DNA of 10,590 nt, taken from the NCBI GenBank assembly GCA_002762705.1, contig PCVE01000119.1, forward strand, positions 1 through 10,590. Direction: 5' to 3'. Below, in pieces: positions 1-4,900 of this stretch. Origin of the DNA: Candidatus Woesearchaeota archaeon CG11_big_fil_rev_8_21_14_0_20_43_8. Its GTDB lineage: Archaea > Nanobdellota > Nanobdellia > Woesearchaeales > CG08-08-20-14. A model generated the notes under the pieces. That model made no database searches. It saw nothing but the letters and a program-made list of their open reading frames with translations, and was not told the origin of the DNA. Position 1 is the stretch's first letter. Each line of letters opens with the position of its first letter. Position numbers and translations under genes: made by a program.

Positions 1-41
1 TCCGGGCCGCTTTAAGCGGTCCGGGACTCTGCGAAGCGGAG
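1..41 (+). ncRNA. Two adjacent strong hairpins, possible part of a structured RNA cut by the window edge
   Basis: Bases 1-10 pair with 16-26 around a TTTAA loop, with one bulged G at 23. Bases 27-32 pair with 36-41 around a GAA loop. Each stem contains one G-U wobble (G6-T20, T30-G38) that pairs only in the plus-strand RNA; the minus-strand RNA would have A-C mismatches there. This favours a plus-strand structured RNA. No T tract follows directly, so a simple terminator is less likely. I could not assign an RNA family, and the 5' part lies outside the window. Confidence 0.35.
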
Positions 42-111
42 ATATGAAAAAGATCTGGTATCGGTGATCAAGACAAGACTTTCTACAGAGCCGGTTTTTA
101 GAATCTATATT

Positions 112-810
112 CTATGACGTTTTGCGTCTATTCCTTATTCTTAAGTCACCAGAATGTGATTTTATCTTTCTATCAGTTTTTGCGTGCTCGACAATCAAAG
201 CGTGATATTCCTGGAACATGATAAGGTCAGATTTCAGATTATTTTCAAATAAAGCCTTGATATGCTCATAATCGGCCTTCTCATCAATATGACCTAGATT
301 AGCGAAAATACGCCTTGTATAGGCATCTATAACAAAAGTTGGCACTTTGAAGGCATAAAGAAGCATAGAATCTGCTGTTTCAGGCCCTATACCCCATATA
401 TCCAACAATTCCTGCCTTTTTGGGATTCTCCCCCGCAAGTGGAGAAAGAACTTCGCGAACCCTTTAAGCTTTTTCGCTTTCTGGTTGAAATAGCCAGCTG
501 GCCTGATCGCATCTTTTAAGACATCTTCGTCAAGGCTGAGCAATCGCTTTGGATCGATCACATCTAACTTATTGAGGTTCAGAAGAGCTTTCTCTACATT
601 TGGCCATGCTGTGTTCTGACCCAATATGGTGCCAAGACAGATCTCAAAGACCTGTTCCCTCGTCCTTGGGAATGTATAATCGCCGGGATGATATCCGTTT
701 ATTGAACCGGATTTTGTGGGATTCGACCCTTTATGGCTGATCAGCGGCCACCATCCTTGCGGTCCATATTGTTTCAGGAACAGATCATAAATCTCTTTTA
801 TTGTTTTCAT
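112..810 (-). CDS. HhH-GPD DNA glycosylase, endonuclease III / MagIII type, lacking the Fe-S cluster
   Basis: This is a base-excision-repair glycosylase of the HhH-GPD superfamily, 232 aa, predicted to remove damaged bases from DNA. The substrate-pocket motif LGQNT is at residues 62-66, IRPAGYFNQKAKKL at 102-115, the helix-hairpin-helix LLDIWGIGPETAD at 135-147, and the catalytic aspartate is D162 in FVIDAYTRR. The position of the EndoIII catalytic lysine (K120 in E. coli Nth) holds E144, so a monofunctional glycosylase is expected rather than a glycosylase/lyase. The N-terminal WWP and the GIGxE(S/T)AD pattern recall 3-methyladenine glycosylase MagIII. The C-terminus has no cysteines, so the usual 4Fe-4S loop is absent. 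It is on the minus strand with its own TATA-like element; the start ATG fits a leaderless or near-leaderless transcript. Substrate is inferred. Confidence 0.85.
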   Translation of the reverse strand: MKTIKEIYDLFLKQYGPQGWWPLISHKGSNPTKSGSINGYHPGDYTFPRTREQVFEICLGTILGQNTAWPNVEKALLNLNKLDVIDPKRLLSLDEDVLKDAIRPAGYFNQKAKKLKGFAKFFLHLRGRIPKRQELLDIWGIGPETADSMLLYAFKVPTFVIDAYTRRIFANLGHIDEKADYEHIKALFENNLKSDLIMFQEYHALIVEHAKTDRKIKSHSGDLRIRNRRKTS

Positions 811-834
811 GATATTGATCAGAAAAAATTGAGA

Positions 835-842
835 GTATTAAA
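835..842 (-). promoter_or_regulatory. TATA-like element of the glycosylase gene
   Basis: Reading the minus strand, TTTAATAC is centred about 28 bases upstream of the ATG at 810. That is the normal archaeal TATA-to-start distance, so transcription would begin at or next to the start codon. No Shine-Dalgarno sequence is visible before this ATG. Confidence 0.4.
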
Positions 843-953
843 TTCTATCTCAAAATAGCACAGCAGAAATCAGTAATGTCTGGATACACTAATCAGATAA
901 GCCAGTGGAATGAATGCGTTGAAATCATAATCCCGATGAAAGATACGATTGTG

Positions 954-1005
954 AAAAAAAGAGTTAAGAATTGATTTCTATCCAAAAAATACCCTGTCCT
1001 AAAAA
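954..1005 (-). terminator. Oligo-T tracts downstream of the HAD hydrolase gene
   Basis: On the minus strand, three T runs (T5 at 1005-1001, T6 at 989-984, T7 at 960-954) follow the HAD gene within about 65 bases. Archaeal termination often relies on oligo-U runs without a stem-loop. The rest of the gap between the two minus-strand genes shows nothing else that I can identify, apart from the glycosylase promoter. Confidence 0.45.
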
Positions 1006-1019
1006 CGATTTTAGCTTGT

Positions 1020-1838
1020 CTATTTCTGGCCAAGATATGTTTTCACAAGAGGGACCAATTCAGATGGTTCATCTATGATGTGATCGAATCTATGTCTTTC
1101 GCCAGAAGGAGACTCAATCCCATTTGACAGTTTCTCCTTGCCTTCATATCCCCATGCGACCCCGACGGTTATCAGATTTTCATGATTTCCATTGGTCCTT
1201 AGGATATTTCTAGAAGCATGCAAATCATATCTTGTATCGCAGACATGCATGGTGTGCTGGCCTCTTGCGCCAAGGGTATCCAATGCGATATTAAGAGATA
1301 TCTTGCTTGGTTTCTTTAATGAATTGCCATTTGAATAACCATGATATAGATCAAGCATCTCTGCTCCCACCTGGACATCAAAAAACGGCAATATCTGGGC
1401 TTTAAGGAGCTCTCTATAAACGCTAGACCAAAGATTATTTGTGACAATACCTAAACGTATCCTTCTTGTATTTGATGAGTCTTTTGTCAATGAACCTAAT
1501 TCATGTATTGTGCTCACCGCTTCTTTGATCCCATCATATAAGCCAGTCGGATTATCGTGCTGGAAGGCTTCATAGGCTGGCCAGACACGATGATTTCTAT
1601 CTTTCATATTACATGGTAATCCTACGGAATCATAGAAGGTCTGAACACCATCCAATACATTTTCGCTTCGTGCCAATGTGTCGTTATATACTGTGAGAAA
1701 TTCATCAAAATCTGAAAATGGCCAGGTTATATTATTTACTTCCGACCAATGCTTGAACCATTGTTCCTGTCTTGGAGCAGTGTTTGTCAGTGTTCCATCC
1801 ACATCAAATATTATCGCATCTAATTTTTTTTGTTCCAA
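1020..1838 (-). CDS. HAD-superfamily hydrolase (phosphoglycolate phosphatase-like)
   Basis: A 272-aa haloacid-dehalogenase-superfamily hydrolase, probably a cytosolic phosphatase. Motif I is FDVDGT at 11-16, with nucleophile D12 and acid/base D14. Motif II threonine is T133 in GIVTNN, the motif III lysine lies in LKKPSK (174-179), and motif IV is VCDTRYD at 199-205 with metal-binding D201 and D205. A helical cap lies between motifs I and II (about residues 20-125), as in C1-cap phosphatases such as Gph, though it is longer than typical and the substrate cannot be read from sequence. The start is TTG at 1838, supported by GGTGAG four bases upstream. There is a TATA-like stretch further up, and oligo-T termination signals follow the stop. 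Family assignment is firm; the specific reaction is unknown. Confidence 0.85.
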   Translation of the reverse strand: MEQKKLDAIIFDVDGTLTNTAPRQEQWFKHWSEVNNITWPFSDFDEFLTVYNDTLARSENVLDGVQTFYDSVGLPCNMKDRNHRVWPAYEAFQHDNPTGLYDGIKEAVSTIHELGSLTKDSSNTRRIRLGIVTNNLWSSVYRELLKAQILPFFDVQVGAEMLDLYHGYSNGNSLKKPSKISLNIALDTLGARGQHTMHVCDTRYDLHASRNILRTNGNHENLITVGVAWGYEGKEKLSNGIESPSGERHRFDHIIDEPSELVPLVKTYLGQK

Positions 1839-1877
1839 TTAACTCACCTTTATTTATGGAATGTAAAAGTAAGCAGT

Positions 1878-1902
1878 GTTTTATACTTAAATATATAAAT
1901 AT
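1878..1902 (-). promoter_or_regulatory. TATA-rich promoter region of the HAD gene
   Basis: Reading the minus strand, this A/T stretch contains TTTATATATTT and, nearer the gene, AGTATAAAAC. A start site about 25 bases downstream of the latter would leave a leader of roughly 20 bases that includes the GGTGAG Shine-Dalgarno before the TTG start. Which of the two is used is not clear. Confidence 0.4.
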
Positions 1903-1910
1903 TCTTAAAA

Positions 1911-2010
1911 ATGCTCTATCGTAAGTCACGCTTAATGCAAGGCCATTTTCGTGGATACACCTTTTCAGGGTGCGGTCAGGATTCGCTAATTATTTCTCTG
2001 AACAAGTTTT
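1911..2010. other. Intergenic stretch with several small hairpins, no gene recognised
   Basis: This is the centre of the 278-base divergent gap. It holds short inverted repeats: CCATTTTCGTGG, CACCTTTTCAGGGTG, GCG...CGC, and AACAAGTTTTTGTT next to a T run. TATA-like sequences lie on both sides, so a small RNA is conceivable on either strand. No ORF, tRNA T-loop signature or C/D box set was found. Confidence 0.2.
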
Positions 2011-2060
2011 TGTTATAAATGACCCTCAAAATGCCAGAATCGGCTGCTGAATTAGTAAAG

Positions 2061-2070
2061 TTTTTAAATG
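2061..2070 (+). promoter_or_regulatory. Candidate TATA box for the eL33-eS17 unit
   Basis: TTTTTAAATG lies about 50 bases upstream of the eL33 ATG and would give a short leader of about 25 bases. A second candidate, GTTATAAATG at 2012-2021, is also plausible and would give a leader of about 75 bases. The choice is open. Confidence 0.35.
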
Positions 2071-2116
2071 GAAGTAATTTCCTGCCTACTGACCAATATT
2101 AAGATGTGTGAATAAG

Positions 2117-2374
2117 ATGCAAGGAAGCGTAGTCAATTTCAGGAGAGGAAGACATACTCAAAGAACAAATCATCTGGTTATATTGCCAGATGGCTGCAAG
2201 ACAAAAGAAGAAGCGAAAAAACTAGTCGGAAAATCCGTCAAATGGACAAGCCCGGCAAAGAAAGAGCTTGCAGGCAAGGTAATCGCAGTGCATGGCGGAA
2301 ATGGCGCAGTCCGTGTAGAGTTTGAGACCGGTATTCCTGGTCAGGCACTGGGAACAAAAGTCACAATCAACTAA
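2117..2374 (+). CDS. rpl35ae: Large-subunit ribosomal protein eL33 (L35Ae)
   Basis: An 85-aa ribosomal protein of the archaeal/eukaryotic L35Ae family, a small beta-barrel protein of the 50S subunit. The N-terminal VVNFRRGRHTQ, the basic GKSVKWTSPAKKELAGKVIAVHG block (about residues 38-60) and the closing GIPGQALGTKV (72-82) are typical of the family, and the length is normal. The ATG at 2117 is preferred over an in-frame GTG at 2108, because family members begin directly with a residue or two before the conserved GxVxxFRRG. The Shine-Dalgarno is weak (GTGTGA, five or six bases upstream). It is followed after 10 bases by eS17, so the two are very likely co-transcribed. The family is absent from bacteria and marks the window as archaeal. 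Confidence 0.93.
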   Translation: MQGSVVNFRRGRHTQRTNHLVILPDGCKTKEEAKKLVGKSVKWTSPAKKELAGKVIAVHGGNGAVRVEFETGIPGQALGTKVTIN

Positions 2375-2384
2375 AAGTGATAAG

Positions 2385-2579
2385 ATGGGAAGAATAAAAA
2401 CAAAAAAAATCAAAAGCATCACAAAGGACTTGATGGCTCTTCACGGTGATGACCTGACTGACAATTTTGAGAAGAACAAAGAACTTGTGGAACGATTCAG
2501 CACCACATCTTCAAAGAAACTGCGAAATGTCATCGCAGGTTACTGTGCTAGACTTATCAAGAACCGCGAGGTTCTGTAA
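2385..2579 (+). CDS. rps17e: Small-subunit ribosomal protein eS17
   Basis: A 64-aa protein of the archaeal/eukaryotic S17e family of the 30S subunit. MGRIKTKKIKSITKDL at the N-terminus, the acidic DDLTDNFEKNKELVE segment (about 22-36) and the basic SKKLRNVIAGYCARLIK helix (43-59) match archaeal S17e, which is this short. The ATG at 2385 is preceded by GTGAT three bases upstream, a good match to the 16S 3' end. An in-frame ATG at 2322 would overlap eL33 and add residues unknown in the family. The gene lies 10 bases after eL33 and ends before a T8 tract. Confidence 0.93.
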   Translation: MGRIKTKKIKSITKDLMALHGDDLTDNFEKNKELVERFSTTSSKKLRNVIAGYCARLIKNREVL

Positions 2580-2598
2580 ATCTCTTTTTTTTGGAGAT
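2580..2598 (+). terminator. Hairpin with T8 run after eS17
   Basis: ATCTC at 2580-2584 can pair with GAGAT at 2594-2598 around a loop that is almost entirely T (T8 at 2585-2592). The oligo-T run just after the eS17 stop could terminate or attenuate transcription before alba. The stem is short. Confidence 0.4.
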
Positions 2599-2642
2599 CT
2601 TTGTATGGATCCTCTGGACATAATATTTTTTGGGGGGATATG

Positions 2643-2948
2643 ATGACAGAAGGAGACATCGCAGAAGATATCAAAGATAACTGTATCTTTATCGGCAGCA
2701 AACCATTCATGAACTATGTGACTGGTGTTGTCATGCAATTCACGACAAAAGGCGCCGATGAAGTGATTCTGAAAGCGAGAGGGAAATTCATCTCACGGGC
2801 CGTAGATATTGCAGAAGTCATATCTAAAAGATTCATGGATGGAACAATAGAGATCTCTACTGTGAACATCGATTCAGAGGGTTTCAAGAACCGAGAAGGA
2901 AGAGATGTCATGGTATCAATTATTGAAATCACATTGCGTAAAAAATAA
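2643..2948 (+). CDS. albA: Alba DNA/RNA-binding chromatin protein
   Basis: A 101-aa Alba-family protein that coats archaeal DNA and also binds RNA. IFIGSKPFMNYV (residues 15-26) is the nucleic-acid-binding and dimer region, followed by the ADEVILKARGKFISRAVD core and the C-terminal strand MVSIIEITLRKK. The lysine acetylated in Sulfolobus Alba1 (K16 of GKKP) is replaced by S19 here, while the next lysine, K20, is kept. Two adjacent ATGs (2640 and 2643) follow a G-rich Shine-Dalgarno; 2643 gives the spacing seen at eS17. An upstream in-frame ATG at 2601 would add a non-family tail across the ribosome-binding site. It lies 63 bases after eS17 and just before apt, so it is likely co-transcribed with apt. 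A histone-deacetylase-family gene lies about 3.9 kb downstream. Confidence 0.92.
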   Translation: MTEGDIAEDIKDNCIFIGSKPFMNYVTGVVMQFTTKGADEVILKARGKFISRAVDIAEVISKRFMDGTIEISTVNIDSEGFKNREGRDVMVSIIEITLRKK

Positions 2949-2962
2949 AGAAGGTGATTTAT

Positions 2963-3484
2963 TTGGATTTGAAAAAAAAGATACGGGATATTCCGAATTT
3001 TCCAAAGCAGGGTATCATGTATCGTGATATAACGACACTTCTAGCAGACGCAGAGGCATTCCGACACACTGTCGATCGTCTTGCGGACCAGTATAAAGAC
3101 AAAGGTATAAGCAAGATCGTCAGCATAGAATCAAGAGGATTCATCTTCGGTGCCGCGCTCGCATACAAATTGGGGTGCGCTTTTGTGGCCGCGAGGAAGG
3201 CAGGGAAATTACCTCATAAGACGATCAAAGAAGAATATCAGCTGGAATATGGCACTGATGGTCTTGAATTGCATACTGATAGTGTAGATAAAGGTGAAAA
3301 AGTGATAATCATCGATGATCTTCTTGCGACAGGCGGGACGATCGAAGCGACATGCAGGCTGGTAGAACGGCTTGGGGGGATCGTCGCTGGTATCGCTGTC
3401 ATAATCGAGCTCTCTTTCCTTCCAGGAAGAAAACGGCTTTCAAAATATGAAGTGGTCTCTTTGGTTGAATATGACGGTGAGTGA
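2963..3484 (+). CDS. apt: Adenine phosphoribosyltransferase
   Basis: Converts adenine and PRPP to AMP and pyrophosphate in purine salvage; cytosolic. The 173-aa protein begins with DLKKKIRDIPNFPKQGI, typical of Apt. It has IESRGFIFG (55-63) and the PRPP-binding loop VIIIDDLLATGGT (114-126), and ends normally. The TTG at 2963 is chosen as start because GGTGAT sits four bases upstream; the in-frame GTG at 2954 is itself part of that Shine-Dalgarno. A TTG start with the same spacing is seen at the HAD gene. The gene follows alba by 14 bases and probably shares its transcript. Some archaeal Apt-family members are regulators or use other purines, but the bacterial-like Apt N-terminus and loop make the enzyme assignment good. 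Confidence 0.92.
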   Translation: MDLKKKIRDIPNFPKQGIMYRDITTLLADAEAFRHTVDRLADQYKDKGISKIVSIESRGFIFGAALAYKLGCAFVAARKAGKLPHKTIKEEYQLEYGTDGLELHTDSVDKGEKVIIIDDLLATGGTIEATCRLVERLGGIVAGIAVIIELSFLPGRKRLSKYEVVSLVEYDGE

Positions 3485-3491
3485 ATGATAG

Positions 3492-3501
3492 TTTTTTTAT
3501 A
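3492..3501 (+). promoter_or_regulatory. TATA box of pgsA, leaderless spacing
   Basis: TTTTTTTATA is centred about 27 bases before the ATG at 3524. That distance places the transcription start at the start codon. No Shine-Dalgarno is visible, which agrees with a leaderless mRNA. Confidence 0.5.
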
Positions 3502-3523
3502 TTGATCTGTTTTATATCTAATA

Positions 3524-4024
3524 ATGAACCTTCCAAATATGCTTTGCTATGCACGGATAATACTTATCCCAGTATTCCTGTTCTATTTCACTATGGGTAT
3601 GAACCATGTCGCCGCGTTGATATTCATAATACTCTCTCTGACAGACATGTTCGATGGATACCTTGCCAGACGCTTCGGTCAGGTGACGACGACTGGAAAA
3701 TTTTTGGATCCTCTCGCAGATAAGCTTCTTGTGATTAGTGCTCTTGTGTATCTGAATGCGGCAGGGAAGGCAGCGGCCTGGATGGTCCTGTTGATAATCG
3801 CGCGTGAGATCACAGTCACGGGTCTTAGGGCTATCGGTTCTGCCAAATCTAAGATCATAAGCGCTTCACATCTTGGCAAACTGAAGACAGTGACACAGAT
3901 CATCGCTGTCTGCTGGCTTATCTTCGGGCTTGATTTTGGATATTGGATACTTCTTATCGCCACATTGATGTCGGTGTTCTCTGGATTGCATTATTTATAC
4001 AAGAACCGGAGATTGTTTGATTGA
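3524..4024 (+). CDS. pgsA: CDP-alcohol phosphatidyltransferase, PgsA type
   Basis: An integral-membrane enzyme of 166 aa that transfers a phospholipid moiety from a CDP-lipid to an alcohol. The signature D-x2-DG-x2-AR-x8-G-x3-D-x3-D is complete: D41, D44, G45, A48, R49, G58, D62 and D66. Hydrophobic segments lie around residues 10-40, 68-95, 107-118 and 125-150. The opening MNLPNML..ARI and the GKFLDPLADKLLV segment resemble bacterial phosphatidylglycerophosphate synthase more than archaeal archaetidylserine or archaetidylinositol-phosphate synthases. In an archaeon the lipid donor would be CDP-archaeol if membranes are ether-linked, so the head group (glycerol phosphate or other) is inferred. 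It has its own TATA box and lies 39 bases after apt and 41 before surE. Confidence 0.87.
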   Translation: MNLPNMLCYARIILIPVFLFYFTMGMNHVAALIFIILSLTDMFDGYLARRFGQVTTTGKFLDPLADKLLVISALVYLNAAGKAAAWMVLLIIAREITVTGLRAIGSAKSKIISASHLGKLKTVTQIIAVCWLIFGLDFGYWILLIATLMSVFSGLHYLYKNRRLFD

Positions 4025-4035
4025 TCGTCGAAACA

Positions 4036-4046
4036 TTTTTATAAAT
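4036..4046 (+). promoter_or_regulatory. TATA box of surE, leaderless spacing
   Basis: TTTTTATAAAT is centred about 26 bases upstream of the ATG at 4066, and no Shine-Dalgarno lies between them. The element overlaps an alternative in-frame ATG at 4045, which argues against that longer start. Confidence 0.55.
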
Positions 4047-4065
4047 GATTTTTGGTTTTTATCAT

Positions 4066-4803
4066 ATGCATATCCTGCTTACCAATGATGATGGATATGA
4101 AGCAGAGGGGATCCGTAAACTATACGCTGCACTTAGTCAGATAGCTTGCGTCACGATAGTCGCTCCAAATGCGAATAAGAGCGCGATAGGGCATGGCATC
4201 ACTATTTTTAAGGATATTATGACCAAGAAGATATCTGAGGGTATATTCGCTGTGGATGGGACTCCTGCTGATTGTGTGAGGCTTGCCCTGAATTGTCTTG
4301 TCAAAGAGAAAATTGATCTTGTTGTCGCTGGCATAAACCATGGTCCTAATCTTGGGTTTGATGTGTTCTATTCAGGTACTGCCGCTGCCGCGCGTGAAGC
4401 AAGCATACGTGGCATACCAAGCATCGCAGTGTCTGTCTGCGATCCAAAGGACCCAAGATTCGATAATGCCTGTATCTTCATGCAGCGGCTTGTGCAGCGT
4501 CATGCAGATCTGCCATTGCATCCAGATGTCTTCTTAAATGTCAATGTCCCTAATTGCGAGATGATAAAAGGTATAGAAGTGACTCGGCTAAGCCGAAAGC
4601 ATTATCATGATTCTTTCTCTGATCGCGGAGATGGGAAGTATTGTTTTGGATTTGGTCTTTGGAAAGATGATTTCGATCCAGGGACAGATATCGCATCGAT
4701 TGTCAAGAAAAAGATATCGATCTCTCCTTTGGGTCTTGACATGACGTGTCCAGTCACGATCCAGTTCGCCGATGAGATCAAGGAGAGTATCTTGAGACTG
4801 TGA
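4066..4803 (+). CDS. surE: 5'/3'-nucleotidase SurE
   Basis: A divalent-metal-dependent phosphatase of 245 aa that removes phosphate from nucleoside monophosphates, giving nucleosides and phosphate. ILLTNDDG at 3-10 contains metal ligands D8 and D9; APNANKSAIGHGIT carries the conserved serine; INHGPNLGFDVFYSGTAAAA supplies the conserved asparagine and serine. The length is normal for SurE. The ATG at 4066 gives the canonical MxILLTNDDG start and sits 26 bases after a TATA box. A start at 4045 would add seven residues out of the promoter. Together with apt it points to AMP and nucleoside turnover, although the two probably have separate promoters. Confidence 0.93.
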   Translation: MHILLTNDDGYEAEGIRKLYAALSQIACVTIVAPNANKSAIGHGITIFKDIMTKKISEGIFAVDGTPADCVRLALNCLVKEKIDLVVAGINHGPNLGFDVFYSGTAAAAREASIRGIPSIAVSVCDPKDPRFDNACIFMQRLVQRHADLPLHPDVFLNVNVPNCEMIKGIEVTRLSRKHYHDSFSDRGDGKYCFGFGLWKDDFDPGTDIASIVKKKISISPLGLDMTCPVTIQFADEIKESILRL

Positions 4804-4830
4804 TCAATTTTGTATCGATGTCATGTGTTC

Positions 4831-4850
4831 CATCTTGAGATGCTCTTTTT
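4831..4850 (+). terminator. Hairpin plus T tract after surE
   Basis: CATC at 4831-4834 pairs with GATG at 4839-4842 around TTGA, followed by CTCTTTTT to 4850. This resembles a small intrinsic terminator and lies just before the ligase promoter. Confidence 0.4.
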
Positions 4851-4856
4851 CAATAA

Positions 4857-4867
4857 CATTTTTATAC
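4857..4867 (+). promoter_or_regulatory. TATA box of the ligase-deacetylase unit
   Basis: CATTTTTATAC lies about 38 bases before the ATG at 4901. A start about 26 bases downstream would leave a leader of roughly 12 bases containing GGGGGT, a usable Shine-Dalgarno. Confidence 0.45.
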
Positions 4868-4900
4868 TGCTTTCTGTCCTATTTTCCCCGGGGGTTTCAT

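Noticed and set aside
76..99. RNase P RNA 3' end resemblance (ACAGAGCCGG followed by a T run)
   Set aside because: Only a short loose match, and no other conserved RNase P region is visible in the bases available; not enough to annotate.
811..1019. C/D box sRNA in the gap between the two minus-strand genes
   Set aside because: Isolated CTGA and GATGA words occur, but not in the C-D'-C'-D order and spacing on either strand.
2601..2642. Alba extension from ATG 2601
   Set aside because: It runs through the G-rich ribosome-binding site and adds residues not found in Alba proteins.
2954..2962. apt start at GTG 2954
   Set aside because: This GTG is part of the GGTGAT Shine-Dalgarno that serves TTG 2963; the shorter protein has the normal Apt N-terminus.
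3481..3723. Open frame overlapping the start of pgsA in another frame
   Set aside because: No family resemblance and no promoter; the PgsA frame has the full catalytic motif, so this is a shadow frame.
4045..4065. Seven-residue SurE extension from ATG 4045
   Set aside because: The codon is within the TATA box, and SurE proteins begin with MxILLTNDDG, which fits ATG 4066.
4823..4900. N-terminal extension of the ligase starting at ATG 4823, hydrophobic and signal-peptide-like
   Set aside because: It covers a terminator-like hairpin, the TATA box and the GGGGGT Shine-Dalgarno; ligases are cytosolic and the family begins near ATG 4901.
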